Below are positions 18,099 through 26,759 of a stretch of 64,000 nucleotides of DNA, piece by piece. Under the pieces are notes generated by a model. That model searched no databases and was not told where the DNA came from. It saw only the letters and a list, made by a program, of their open reading frames with translations. Origin of the DNA: UBA2040 sp041751955 (lineage in GTDB: Bacteria > Bacteroidota > Bacteroidia > Flavobacteriales_D > Crocinitomicaceae); the NCBI GenBank assembly GCA_041751955.1, contig JBGSIB010000050.1, positions 102,567 through 166,566 of the forward strand, read 5' to 3'. How positions within the stretch are numbered: the first letter of the stretch is position 1; every line of letters starts with the position of its first letter. The translations under genes and the position numbers were made by a program.

Positions 18099-18977
18099 AT
18101 GTGGGAAATAATTTCTGAGGCATATAAAAACTCCTTCAATTATCTTACGGCTATTGTTCTTCATCCATTGCGTGGCGGAACCATTAGTCCTTTCTATTTT
18201 TTGATTTTGGCTTCTCTATTCATTTGGGGACTGGAAATTATTTGGCCTTGGCGGGAAAAACAAAAAATCATCCGTAAAGACTTTTGGCTGGATGCGTTTT
18301 ACATGTTTTTCAATTACTTTATGTTTAACCTCATTATTTTTTCAGCGTTAAACAACACCACAGCATTTATTTTCTCTAATGGAATGGAAGCTATTGGTTT
18401 ACCAAGTGGACATCTGATTGATTTTATGTCCGGCATGCCAACTTGGTCAAGAATACTCGTTTTCTTTTTGATTTATGACTTCATGCAATGGGGAGTGCAC
18501 AACGCTCTACATCGTATTCCTTTTTTATGGCGTTTCCATAGGGTACATCATTCCGTTCAAGAAATGGGTTTTGCCGCACATTTACGTTACCATTTCATGG
18601 AAAATGTGGTGTATACGCTGGCTAAATTTATTACGCTTTCGTATTTGCTAAACATTTCATTGCCTAACATTGGTTGGTTGTATGCCTTGACTACAATTAT
18701 TGGACATCTCAATCACGCTAATTTCAAAATGCCATACGGACCGTTAAAATACATACTGAATTCACAACGTATGCACATTTGGCACCATGCCAAAAAATTA
18801 CCTGATGAACATCCTCAAGGAATGAATTTCGCCATCAGTTTGAGTATCTGGGATTACCTATTCGGAACATATTACGAACCCTACGATGGAAGAGATATTG
18901 AACTAGGTTTTCAGGACGTAGAGAAGTTTCCAAAAGGTTTTATTGCTCAGCAAATAGAAGCATTCAGAAAAAGGTAA
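18099..18977 (+). CDS. Sterol desaturase / fatty acid hydroxylase family membrane protein
   Basis: A 292-residue membrane protein of the di-iron fatty acid hydroxylase superfamily. The eight-His pattern is seen as HNALHR (HxxxH), HRVHHS (HxxHH), HLNH, and HIWHHAKK (HxxHH), set among about four hydrophobic helices. These enzymes hydroxylate or desaturate lipid substrates with O2 and a reductant. In Bacteroidota, related proteins act on ornithine lipids, carotenoids or fatty acids, but the substrate is not evident here. It stands alone between intergenic gaps. Confidence 0.87.
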   Translation: MWEIISEAYKNSFNYLTAIVLHPLRGGTISPFYFLILASLFIWGLEIIWPWREKQKIIRKDFWLDAFYMFFNYFMFNLIIFSALNNTTAFIFSNGMEAIGLPSGHLIDFMSGMPTWSRILVFFLIYDFMQWGVHNALHRIPFLWRFHRVHHSVQEMGFAAHLRYHFMENVVYTLAKFITLSYLLNISLPNIGWLYALTTIIGHLNHANFKMPYGPLKYILNSQRMHIWHHAKKLPDEHPQGMNFAISLSIWDYLFGTYYEPYDGRDIELGFQDVEKFPKGFIAQQIEAFRKR

Positions 18978-19052
18978 GCATACATTTTCAACAATGTATC
19001 TGCTCATTGTGAACAAGTTTCATCTATTTTTACATCTATATTAGTCACAAGC

Positions 19053-19081
19053 TTGTTATATTTGAACTCCTCCTATCTTTA
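19053..19081 (+). promoter_or_regulatory. Promoter-like element before the Lys-rich protein gene
   Basis: TTG at 19053-19055, an 18-nt spacer and TATCTTTA at 19074-19081 (one mismatch to TAnnTTTG), 20 nt upstream of the ATG at 19102. Confidence 0.45.
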
Positions 19082-19101
19082 CAACGTAAGTAATTACGTA
19101 A

Positions 19102-20073
19102 ATGAAAGAATTAGACAAACACATACAGAAATCCAATTTTGTAAAAGTTTACTTGAGTGATGATGACGGTCATGGCTTGAAACATTTCGAGGGAGTGATT
19201 TTTAGCTACATAAACGATTTCGTTTTTATGTGCGATTTTTCTGATTTCAATCCTGACGGCTTCGTCGTCTTCCGCAAAAAAGATATCTCCGAGATTCGTC
19301 GAACAGATAATGAGAAGTTTTTCGACAAAATAATCCGTGAAGAAAATCTGCTGCGTAATGTTCGCATTTTGAAAAGAGAAGCGCCTTTTCGCCTTGGAAC
19401 TTTTGAAAATATGTTTTCGCAACTCAAAGAAATTGGTATTCCTGTTATCATTGAATGTCTATATGAAGAGGAAGAGGTTTTTCAGTTGGGAACCGTTAAT
19501 CAATGCGATGAAGACGGTTTAACACTTCAATATTTAAGTTCATTTGGTGTGTTTGATCACGAACCAATGCAAGTGGATTATGACGACATTACTTTCTTCC
19601 GATTTGGTTCGCCGTATGCCAATCTATTTCTTAAACATGCTTCTAAGGATGCTGTTCTTGCAGAAATGAAAGTTGATATCGAGCCTAAGAAAAAATTAAA
19701 GAAAATCAAACGAGAAGAAGAATCTGAGTTTGAATATGATGAACCTATTGTTCTGAAAAAAGTACATGCCAATAAAATGCCTATAGAATCGGTTGAATTT
19801 GCAAAGGTGAAAAAGTCCAAAGAAGAAATTGTTTCGAAAAAAGACAAAAAAGCCAAAAAGGACAAAAAATGGAAAAAAGAGAAAACATCGAGAAAGGATA
19901 ATCAAAAAGAGATCATATCCCTTGAACCAAAAGATTCTAAGAAGGACAAAGCTCCTAAATTTCAAGTAGACTTTAATCAAAAAGATGATTTCAAAACCAA
20001 CAAAAGAACGGATAGAAGAAAGAAATCAAAACATGAAAAAATAGAAATTTCCATTACCTTACGATTCAATTAA
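19102..20073 (+). CDS. Two-module protein with a long Lys-rich tail, function unknown
   Basis: A 323-residue cytosolic protein with no signal peptide. Two short beta-rich modules can be seen: residues ~12-70, ending in KKDISEIRR, and ~112-175, ending in YDDITFFRF. They share a pattern of a hydrophobic strand, a G-x-V/I strand, a D-F/G turn, and a closing D-I-[ST]-x-[IF]-R. This looks like an internal duplication of a small Sm-like barrel (inference). From residue ~195 the chain is a highly basic, low-complexity tail rich in KK, KDKK and KKSK, which suggests nucleic acid or ribosome binding. No named family is recognised. It has its own promoter-like element and is followed by a small secreted protein gene. 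Confidence 0.72.
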   Translation: MKELDKHIQKSNFVKVYLSDDDGHGLKHFEGVIFSYINDFVFMCDFSDFNPDGFVVFRKKDISEIRRTDNEKFFDKIIREENLLRNVRILKREAPFRLGTFENMFSQLKEIGIPVIIECLYEEEEVFQLGTVNQCDEDGLTLQYLSSFGVFDHEPMQVDYDDITFFRFGSPYANLFLKHASKDAVLAEMKVDIEPKKKLKKIKREEESEFEYDEPIVLKKVHANKMPIESVEFAKVKKSKEEIVSKKDKKAKKDKKWKKEKTSRKDNQKEIISLEPKDSKKDKAPKFQVDFNQKDDFKTNKRTDRRKKSKHEKIEISITLRFN

Positions 20074-20100
20074 GATTAGTTTTTATTAAAATTCTTGCAG

Positions 20101-20502
20101 ATGAAAAAGTGGTTAGTAGTTCTATGTATTTTATTCGCTTCCTACACTTACGCGGATCAATTGGCTTACATTTCCAAAGGTGATGCGGAAAAAGCAGTCC
20201 AAGTTATTTCAAAAATGAAAACGGTGTACTTGTTTTGTGGTTGCTGCTCTATGGCAGAACCGAGAGTAGTTGAACCAACAAAAGTTTATACACGTTTTAC
20301 CAATTACGAGCAGTACTACGAGGTGGTCATAGAATATACGAACAGTGCAGGTAAAACAGTGACTGAAGCTCTTGATTTGGCTTATGTTTGGAATAAAAAA
20401 CGGAAAAAATATACGACAATAGGAAAAATCCTCGGTCTTGAACATGACTTTTGTGTGCAGCCACAGAACTGGAATAAACCAGCTAGCAATAAGGAAGAAT
20501 AA
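20101..20502 (+). CDS. Small secreted protein with an FCGCCS motif
   Basis: A 133-residue protein. The ATG at 20101 is preferred over an upstream in-frame TTG at 20095. The signal peptide is cut near SYTYA (residue ~18). A striking YLFCGCCSM cluster at ~40-48 and one more Cys (FCVQP) near residue 120 may form disulfides or bind metal. No family function is known to me. It follows the Lys-rich protein gene after 27 nt and may be on the same transcript. Confidence 0.65.
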   Translation: MKKWLVVLCILFASYTYADQLAYISKGDAEKAVQVISKMKTVYLFCGCCSMAEPRVVEPTKVYTRFTNYEQYYEVVIEYTNSAGKTVTEALDLAYVWNKKRKKYTTIGKILGLEHDFCVQPQNWNKPASNKEE

Positions 20503-20536
20503 ATCCCTTTTAGGAATTTTAAAGAACAGAAATTAC

Positions 20537-22075
20537 TTACTGTTCCAATAGTTTTCGCATGGAAACTTTCTCGCGAATAATTCCATCCAAATCTGCAATT
20601 TTCACACGTATTTGTTCCATGGTATCTCTGTCACGGATGGTAACTGAATTGTCCTCCAAACTTTCGTGATCCACAGTTACGGAGAAAGGAGTTCCAATTG
20701 CATCCTGTCTTCTGTAACGCTTTCCAATAGAGTCCTTTTCGTCGTATTGACAGTTGAATTCAAATTTTAAATTGTCTATAATTTCTCTTGCTTTTTCAGG
20801 TAATCCGTCTTTTTTAGTCAAAGGCATAACGGCAACTTTATAAGGTGCCAAAGCGGGAGGAAGTTTCATCACAACTCTTTCTGAACCATCCTCAAGAACC
20901 TCTTTTTTCAAAGAAGAACTCAAAATAGCCAAGAACATTCTGTCCAAACCAATGGATGTTTCCACCACATAAGGAACGTAGTTTTGATTCAATTCGGGAT
21001 CAAAGTATTGTAATTTTTTTCCTGAAAATTGTTCGTGTTGTTTCAAATCGAAATCTGTGCGTGAGTGAATTCCTTCCAATTCTTTGAAACCCATTGGGAA
21101 ATTAAATTCAATATCCGCTGCCGCATTGGCATAGTGCGCCAATTTGATGTGGTCGTGAAAACGATAATTCCCTTCACCCAATCCTAAAGCTTTGTGCCAT
21201 TTCAAACGGTAATCTTTCCAGTATTCGTACCATTTCATTTCTTCACCTGGACGAACAAAAAATTGCATTTCCATTTGTTCAAATTCGCGCATACGGAAAA
21301 TGAATTGACGTGCAATGATCTCATTTCTAAAAGCTTTACCTATTTGAGCGATACCGAAAGGTATTTTCATTCGACCAGATTTCTGAACATTCAAGAAATT
21401 CACAAAAATCCCTTGAGCTGTTTCAGGACGCAAATAAATGGTCGATGCATCACCAGCAACGGAACCCATTTCTGTTGAGAACATCAAGTTAAATTGACGA
21501 ACTTCTGTCCAGTTTTTGGAACCAGAAACAGGGCAAGCAATTTCTAAATCTTCAATCAATTTTTTCACGCCTGGCAAATCGTCGTTCTCCAAAGTCTCGC
21601 GCATTCGATCTTCAATTTCTTTGATTTTCGAAGCGTTTCTCAACACATTTGGATTGGTCGCTAAAAATTGCACTTCATCAAAACCATCGGCAAATCGCGT
21701 CCGACCTTTTTCGACTTCCTTGTTTATTTTCTGACGAATCTTTTCGATATGTTCTTCGATAAGTACATCAGCGCGGTATCTTTTTTTGGAATCTTTGTTG
21801 TCAATCAATGGATCATTAAACGCATCCACGTGACCAGAAGCTTTCCAAGTCATCGGATGCATGAAAATGGCAGCGTCAATTCCAACGATATTTTCGTTCA
21901 TGTGCACCATAGACGACCACCAGTAATTTTTGATGTTGTTTTTCAACTCAGAGCCCAATTGACCGTAGTCATACGTAGCGCTCAAACCATCATAAATCTC
22001 GGAAGAAGGAAATACAAATCCATACTCTTTCGCATGCGATATTACTTCCTTTAATAAGTCGTCTTTTTGTTCCAT
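20537..22075 (-). CDS. glyS: Glycyl-tRNA synthetase, alpha2 dimeric type
   Basis: Charges tRNA-Gly with glycine. It is the single-chain class II type, not the alpha2beta2 type. Class II motif 2 is seen at FRNEIIARQFIFRMREFEQME, split by its usual loop. The C-terminal anticodon-binding domain carries RRQDAIGTPFSVTVDHE. The start at 22075 (MEQKDDLLKEV) gives 512 residues, the usual length. A longer frame to 22198 adds 41 poorly conserved residues and would run through a strong promoter at 22081-22110, so it is rejected. It is a single-gene unit. Confidence 0.96.
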   Translation of the reverse strand: MEQKDDLLKEVISHAKEYGFVFPSSEIYDGLSATYDYGQLGSELKNNIKNYWWSSMVHMNENIVGIDAAIFMHPMTWKASGHVDAFNDPLIDNKDSKKRYRADVLIEEHIEKIRQKINKEVEKGRTRFADGFDEVQFLATNPNVLRNASKIKEIEDRMRETLENDDLPGVKKLIEDLEIACPVSGSKNWTEVRQFNLMFSTEMGSVAGDASTIYLRPETAQGIFVNFLNVQKSGRMKIPFGIAQIGKAFRNEIIARQFIFRMREFEQMEMQFFVRPGEEMKWYEYWKDYRLKWHKALGLGEGNYRFHDHIKLAHYANAAADIEFNFPMGFKELEGIHSRTDFDLKQHEQFSGKKLQYFDPELNQNYVPYVVETSIGLDRMFLAILSSSLKKEVLEDGSERVVMKLPPALAPYKVAVMPLTKKDGLPEKAREIIDNLKFEFNCQYDEKDSIGKRYRRQDAIGTPFSVTVDHESLEDNSVTIRDRDTMEQIRVKIADLDGIIREKVSMRKLLEQ

Positions 22076-22080
22076 GGTTG

Positions 22081-22110
22081 CAAAGGTAATTGGAAAATGA
22101 GAATTGGCAA
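22081..22110 (-). promoter_or_regulatory. Promoter for glyS
   Basis: On the minus strand: TTG (22110-22108), 19-nt spacer, TACCTTTG (22088-22081), 5 nt before the ATG. It fixes the start at 22075, with a very short leader. Confidence 0.65.
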
Positions 22111-22237
22111 TTGTGCCAGTGTAAAATGTTGATGACTTTGCCTTAGATGGTAAGAATTCCAATAATTGGTATTGAAGATAGAAATTTTGCCCAACCATTA
22201 AGGCAAAAGAATCGTCTTAAACTCAAAAGCCACGATT

Positions 22238-23620
22238 ATGAAAATTAGCCTGAATATCAATAAAAGAATACTTCTATATGTATCGGCATTTCTAGTTAGT
22301 TCCTCAATTGGCTGGTCACAAAACAGTATGGTTGGAGAAGGTTTTGGAGGTCGATTGTGGTATGAACCAACCAATTATACGGTAGGTAGTTATTCAGGTT
22401 ATAGCGTTTGTCCAGAAGGTGAAAGTAATCAATTGTATGGATGGGGACCAAATGCTTATGGACAGATAGGTTATGCGTTACCCTATTTTTTTGACTTACC
22501 CGTGCCTATTCCTCAAATGACAAACGTGAATTATTATACTACAGGATATGTAATGTCTGCCATTAAAAATGACAATTCAGGTTGGATTTGGGGATCGGGA
22601 TTTACCACTAATCCTTCTCAAGTTATTGAAAATGTAAAATTCGTTGATGCGGCAATTGATTTTGTCTCTTTTATTAAAAATGATGGAACAGTATGGTCCA
22701 TGGGCGAAAATGCCGTTGGTGTATTTGGTAATGGTACAAGGGTATCGGCATATGGCGCTCCCGTTCAGATGATGGGAATTAATAATGCCGTGCGTGTTGC
22801 TTGTGGATATGGTATAAATTATGTACTACTCGAGAATGGGAGTGTATTTTGGACAGGTTACGCAGGAGGTTCAAGTTTTACTGAGGTCCCTATGCAAATT
22901 ACCCAACTTCAAAACATCATTGATATTAAAGCAACATCAATTGGTATGTTAGCGCTTAACAATGCTGGAGAAGTAATCTACATAAGCCAAGACGGATATA
23001 CAGCACCAACACCAATAACATCTGTCACCAATATTGTAGCCATTTCAGGTTGTTGTGACGGAGACTTCTTTTTGCTTTTGGACAACGACAAAAAGGTCTA
23101 TTTTTTAAACTATCCTCCAAATTTTCAAAATGAGCCTGTCGCTACTGACGTTATCGACATTATGGCGGGTGAAACATTTTCATATCTTGTTAAGTCCGAT
23201 TTCAGTTTGTGGTGTAAAGGAGCTAGCAATGGTGGAAGTATATGGTTGAATTTGAGTGACGAGCCAAGATATGAATACACACAACTGGACCCCAGCCAAG
23301 TTCCCGATTTGTGTTATGTAAATGGAGTAGCACCTCCAGTCGTGGAGGAAACCAGTCTTTTTATTCCTAACGTTTTTACACCGAATAATGACGGAGTAAA
23401 TGATGTATTTGTCATTGCACACAGCAATTATTCTGGAGGAAAATTGACCATTCTCAATCGATGGGGTCAAGTGATGATTGAATCTGAATTTCCTCACTTT
23501 TCGTGGGATGGCTATTGCCATGGCCAACTGGCATCAGAGGGGGTTTACTTTTATTATCTACATTGCAAAGACGGCAATGGCATAGAATTTCTGAAACATG
23601 GTTTTTTCCATTTGGAATGA
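22238..23620 (+). CDS. RCC1-like repeat protein with T9SS type B (CHU_C) sorting domain
   Basis: A 460-residue secreted protein. The signal peptide is cut near GWSQ (residue ~28). Residues ~60-340 contain regulator-of-chromosome-condensation-like repeats (GWGPNAYGQIG, VWSMGENAVGVFGNG, VRVACGYGINYVLLENG) that would form a beta-propeller. Residues ~374-460 are a gliding-motility-associated C-terminal domain beginning LFIPNVFTPNNDGVNDVF, with ILNRWGQ and WDG. This type B sorting signal sends the protein to the surface through T9SS. The ligand of the propeller is unknown. It is divergent from glyS and ends in a terminator. Confidence 0.88.
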   Translation: MKISLNINKRILLYVSAFLVSSSIGWSQNSMVGEGFGGRLWYEPTNYTVGSYSGYSVCPEGESNQLYGWGPNAYGQIGYALPYFFDLPVPIPQMTNVNYYTTGYVMSAIKNDNSGWIWGSGFTTNPSQVIENVKFVDAAIDFVSFIKNDGTVWSMGENAVGVFGNGTRVSAYGAPVQMMGINNAVRVACGYGINYVLLENGSVFWTGYAGGSSFTEVPMQITQLQNIIDIKATSIGMLALNNAGEVIYISQDGYTAPTPITSVTNIVAISGCCDGDFFLLLDNDKKVYFLNYPPNFQNEPVATDVIDIMAGETFSYLVKSDFSLWCKGASNGGSIWLNLSDEPRYEYTQLDPSQVPDLCYVNGVAPPVVEETSLFIPNVFTPNNDGVNDVFVIAHSNYSGGKLTILNRWGQVMIESEFPHFSWDGYCHGQLASEGVYFYYLHCKDGNGIEFLKHGFFHLE

Positions 23621-23650
23621 AAAATCCCGCTCAATTACTCAAACGGGATT
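23621..23650. terminator. Terminator between convergent genes
   Basis: AATCCCG (23623-23629) pairs with CGGGATT (23644-23650). The A run at 23621-23624 gives the minus-strand transcript a short T run, so the fit is best for the minus-strand gene at 23674. Confidence 0.7.
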
Positions 23651-23673
23651 CAAATCTTTTTTGAAAAGTAGGC

Positions 23674-24018
23674 TTAGTCTTGGCGTTGCTCTTCCAACGG
23701 TTTGACAACTTCAACCTTTTCTACTTCCGCTTTTTTAACGATTCTTTCGCGAGCAACTTGACGTTGTCCAGCGCCTTCTTCCTTAATAGCTTCTTTTTCC
23801 AATTCAGCCAATTTGATTTCAGCAGCTTCACCTGTGAAAACTTCATGTTCTACCATTCCGTTTTTCACAGTAGTGATTTCAACGGTTTTTACACCATTTT
23901 CTTCCGATACTTTAACTTCTTTCTCAACTTTCACTTCTTCTTTTTTCGCTGTTTCTACTTGAGAAAATGCAGCTGAAGAAAGCAATACTGCGCAAATTAC
24001 TATTCCTATTTTTTTCAT
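23674..24018 (-). CDS. Small secreted Lys/Glu-rich protein
   Basis: A 114-residue protein starting at ATG 24018 (MKKIGIVICAVLL). An upstream in-frame Met at 24039 has no signal-peptide logic and is rejected. The signal peptide is cut after AAFSQ. The mature chain is dominated by Glu, Lys and Val in short alternating strings (EEVKVEKEVKV, KAEVEKVEVVK), with a GMVEHEVFTGE centre. It is probably exported to the periplasm. No family is recognised. Confidence 0.6.
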   Translation of the reverse strand: MKKIGIVICAVLLSSAAFSQVETAKKEEVKVEKEVKVSEENGVKTVEITTVKNGMVEHEVFTGEAAEIKLAELEKEAIKEEGAGQRQVARERIVKKAEVEKVEVVKPLEEQRQD

Positions 24019-24129
24019 TTTTAAAGTCTTTTGATACACAAGAATACAACTTTTTTAAACGCTATCCAAATTCAAGGAATGTTGTGCTTGTGCGCGTTTC
24101 ACTGTGAAAGAGTCATTCTGTTTTTTCTA

Positions 24130-24630
24130 TTATTTCGCTCCTTTTGCTGCGGCATAAATTTCTCGAACATTTTCTAAGTCCGAATCATCTGAACTAAAAC
24201 CTGTTGCAAATTCGATTGCTCGCCCATTTTTAACAAGGAGATAATACAAACCGTAGTAAACCTCTCCATCCAGAGAGTATTTGTAGATGAATCCGTTAGG
24301 CTCCTCCAAAACATAGTCTTCGAAATCATCATCTTCCGCGAAATCTCTTGAAAATTCTACGTATTCTTCCGCTTCTTGATACATTTTGTCGGAGTCCATG
24401 CTTATTTCAAGACTGAAAGCACCTTTGTTCACTTCCCAAACGTACCACATCACACCATCCGTTTCCAATCCATTACCAATTCCTTCTTCGATGATTGCTC
24501 CTTCTGGTGCATTCAGCGTTACTGGAATTCCTTTGGGGGTTAAATCAATAACTCCATTTATGCTTTCGGAAAATGACAAAAGACCCAACGTAACTATTAC
24601 CGATGCGAACGCTAAAATTATTTTTTTCAT
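24130..24630 (-). CDS. Secreted protein of unknown function
   Basis: A 166-residue protein from ATG 24630 (MKKIILAFASVIV). The upstream ATG at 24642 lies next to a TATCTTTC promoter-like box and is less likely. The signal peptide is cut near LLSFSES. The mature part is acidic with beta-prone segments and an FAEDDDFEDYVLEEP stretch. I recognise no family. It lies between another small secreted protein gene and engB on the same strand, with 60-110 nt gaps. Confidence 0.62.
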   Translation of the reverse strand: MKKIILAFASVIVTLGLLSFSESINGVIDLTPKGIPVTLNAPEGAIIEEGIGNGLETDGVMWYVWEVNKGAFSLEISMDSDKMYQEAEEYVEFSRDFAEDDDFEDYVLEEPNGFIYKYSLDGEVYYGLYYLLVKNGRAIEFATGFSSDDSDLENVREIYAAAKGAK

Positions 24631-24703
24631 TTCAATTTTCATTGAAAGATAAGATTACACTTTTTTTGAATACGCGCCAAATTTTGAATCTTGAAAATTG
24701 GGT

Positions 24704-25312
24704 TTATTTCATTTCGGCAAAACCTTTATTAATTTCGTCGATATAATTCAGAATTTTTTCCTTCCCAAAAGCGGATTGTGCCGAGGAGGTGAAAACGGGT
24801 GGCAAGGCATCCCAGTATTTCAACATTTCTTTCTTGTATTTGGCCAAATTCTTCTGCAATTCGTTGCTCGAAAGTTTATCTATTTTCGTGAAAACCATGG
24901 AAAATGGAATTCCTTTTTCTCCGCACCAATTCATGAATTCTAAATCTATTTTTTGCGGTTCCAATCTGGAATCCAACAATACGAAGACATTCATCAATTG
25001 CTCGCTTTTGGTCAAATAGTCAACAATAAACTTTTCCCATTCACGTCGAGAGCTTTTCGAGGCTTTCGCGTAACCGTATCCTGGCAAATCCACCAAATAC
25101 CACAAATCGTTGATTAAAAAGTGATTGATCAACTGTGTTTTCCCTGGTCGACCGGAGGTTTTCGCCAATTTTTTATTGTTGGTCAACATGTTAATCAAGG
25201 AAGATTTCCCCACGTTTGACCGACCAATAAATGCATATTCTGCTTTCCCGTCTTTCGGACAATTTTTAAAGTCACTATTGGATATGACGAAAATGGCTTC
25301 TTTGATGAGCAT
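24704..25312 (-). CDS. engB: Ribosome biogenesis GTPase EngB (YihA/YsxC)
   Basis: A TRAFAC GTPase that binds the 50S subunit late in its assembly. With a start at 25312 (MLIKEAIFVIS) it has 202 residues, the family length. G1 is GRSNVGKS (30-37), G3 is DLPGYG (75-80), and a TKID G4 motif follows. The next in-frame Met at 25369 is upstream of a promoter box at 25328-25335, so it is rejected. This is the third ribosome assembly GTPase in the window, unlinked to era and der. Confidence 0.95.
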   Translation of the reverse strand: MLIKEAIFVISNSDFKNCPKDGKAEYAFIGRSNVGKSSLINMLTNNKKLAKTSGRPGKTQLINHFLINDLWYLVDLPGYGYAKASKSSRREWEKFIVDYLTKSEQLMNVFVLLDSRLEPQKIDLEFMNWCGEKGIPFSMVFTKIDKLSSNELQKNLAKYKKEMLKYWDALPPVFTSSAQSAFGKEKILNYIDEINKGFAEMK

Positions 25313-25327
25313 AGATAAAGTTTGGTA

Positions 25328-25335
25328 CAAAGGTA
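25328..25335 (-). promoter_or_regulatory. -7 promoter element for engB
   Basis: Minus-strand TACCTTTG, an exact TAnnTTTG match, 15 nt upstream of the chosen ATG. No -33 TTG at standard spacing. Confidence 0.5.
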
Positions 25336-25388
25336 AGAAAGTACAGAAAGAATTGTCATAGCTTTTCAATAATCCTTCTTTTTCAACG

Positions 25389-25419
25389 TTGTTAATTATA
25401 GTGAAAAACCTTATTTTTG
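25389..25419 (+). promoter_or_regulatory. Promoter for the HMA lipoprotein gene
   Basis: TTG (25389-25391), 20-nt spacer, TATTTTTG (25412-25419); ATG at 25439. Confidence 0.65.
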
Positions 25420-25438
25420 TTCCATCAACATTTAAGTT

Positions 25439-25852
25439 ATGAAAATCCTACTTACATTCTTCATTTTCAGTATTTTGCTTTTTGCTTGCAATCAGAAATC
25501 GAATGAGAAAATTGCGCTAAAGAATGAGCGTGCAATACCTGAAAAAGTGATCGCCAATAAAATGTTGACTTTTGAAATTGAAGGCATGACCTGTGTAATG
25601 GGTTGTGGCGGAAGTATCAAAAAAGAATTAGCCGCTACGAATGCGGTAGAAAAGTGTGAATTCGAGTTTGAAGAAGGTCGCGCTAAAAACATCGTTAAAG
25701 TTTCTTACGACCAAAATAAAACAACCGTAAAAGAATTGATCAATATCGTTACTAAAATGAACGACAATCAATTTAAAGTTGGTTCCACAGAAGAAAACGA
25801 TATTTCTGTCAATATCAAAACAACAATATCCGACGTTCATAGCGCTTCGTAG
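25439..25852 (+). CDS. Heavy-metal-associated (HMA) domain lipoprotein
   Basis: A 137-residue lipoprotein. The lipobox LLFAC gives acylated Cys17. Residues ~44-115 form an HMA (copper-chaperone-like) domain with FEIEGMTC at its start. The metal site reads C52-V-M-G-C56, a CxxxC spacing in place of the usual CxxC; relatives of this type exist in Bacteroidota. It probably binds a soft metal at the periplasmic face of a membrane, but no P-type ATPase or efflux gene is nearby. It has a well-formed promoter. Confidence 0.85.
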   Translation: MKILLTFFIFSILLFACNQKSNEKIALKNERAIPEKVIANKMLTFEIEGMTCVMGCGGSIKKELAATNAVEKCEFEFEEGRAKNIVKVSYDQNKTTVKELINIVTKMNDNQFKVGSTEENDISVNIKTTISDVHSAS

Positions 25853-25871
25853 TTGTTCGTCTATAGGCTTT

Positions 25872-25953
25872 GATTTTAGACTCAGGACCAGGTCACAAAA
25901 ACATCTGTTGTTGTCAAGTCCTAAAATCCTAAAGTCTCAAGGTCCTCAAGTCC
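25872..25953. repeat. Intergenic element of reiterated AGTCC/AGTCT words
   Basis: Between the HMA and hydrolase genes the sequence uses the same short words repeatedly: GATTTTAGACTCAGGACC at 25872-25889, AAGTCCTAAAATCC at 25916-25929, then TAAAGTCTCAAGGTCC and CTCAAGTCC to 25953. It looks like a degenerate repeat element and codes for nothing recognisable. Confidence 0.5.
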
Positions 25954-25960
25954 AAAAAAA

Positions 25961-26722
25961 ATGAAACTCAACCACCGCATCCTGGGCGAAGGCCAATCTT
26001 TTGTTATTCTTCATGGACTTTTCGGTTACTCAGACAATTGGCAAACCCACGCCAAAAAACTGGCTGATTACTACCAAGTGATTCTTGTCGATCAGCGAAA
26101 TCATGGACATTCTGATTGGAGTGAAGAGTTTAATTACGATTTGCTTGCGGAAGATTTAAAAGAGTTATTTGACGATTTAAAATTAGAAAAAGTCATTTTG
26201 CTTGGGCATTCCATGGGAGGAAAAACCGCCATGCGTTTCGCTCAATTATATCCAGAATTGTTGGAAAAATTAATTGTGGTAGACATAGGAACGAAAACCT
26301 ACCCGGCTCATCATGAACAGATTTTAGCTGGTCTTCATTCCATTGATTTGGAAAAAATGCATGCCCGTTCAGAAGCAGAATCGGCTATGGAGAAGCACAT
26401 TTCCTCATTTGGAGTGCGCCAATTTCTTTTAAAAAATCTGTATTGGGTTGAAAAAGGAAAATTGGCTTGGCGAATGAATATTGCCGTTCTTGAGCGAGAA
26501 ATGGAAGCCATTCTTGCTGGCTTGCCTGAGGATGAGGTTCTTTTACCAACACTTTTTATCCGAGGAAAAATGTCAGATTACATTCAGGATGAAGATTTTG
26601 ACGAGCTAGAAAATCAGTTTCCGGACGCTCAGTTCGTCACCATTGAAAATGCTGGACATTGGGTTCACGCTGAGGCGCCCGAAGAATTTATCGAAGCTGT
26701 TTTGACTTTCTGTTTGCGCTAA
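25961..26722 (+). CDS. Alpha/beta hydrolase (esterase-like)
   Basis: A 253-residue cytosolic alpha/beta hydrolase. The nucleophile elbow is GHSMGG (82-87, Ser84), with an oxyanion HG at 18-19, and DQRNHGHSD at 44-52 is typical of this family. The catalytic His is in NAGHWVHAE near residue 227. It resembles the YbfF type of short-chain esterases, whose physiological substrate is unknown. The start at 25961 follows a repeat element directly, so expression may be affected by it. Confidence 0.87.
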   Translation: MKLNHRILGEGQSFVILHGLFGYSDNWQTHAKKLADYYQVILVDQRNHGHSDWSEEFNYDLLAEDLKELFDDLKLEKVILLGHSMGGKTAMRFAQLYPELLEKLIVVDIGTKTYPAHHEQILAGLHSIDLEKMHARSEAESAMEKHISSFGVRQFLLKNLYWVEKGKLAWRMNIAVLEREMEAILAGLPEDEVLLPTLFIRGKMSDYIQDEDFDELENQFPDAQFVTIENAGHWVHAEAPEEFIEAVLTFCLR

Positions 26723-26759
26723 GACAATATTTCGGCAAGTAATTTGTTATCTAAGTTAT

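Noticed and set aside
20537..22198. glyS starting at 22198 (553 residues)
   Set aside because: The extra 41 residues are not family-like and contain a strong promoter; the ATG at 22075 gives the normal length.
24704..25369. engB starting at 25369
   Set aside because: A promoter box at 25328-25335 lies inside the extension; the family starts near 25312.
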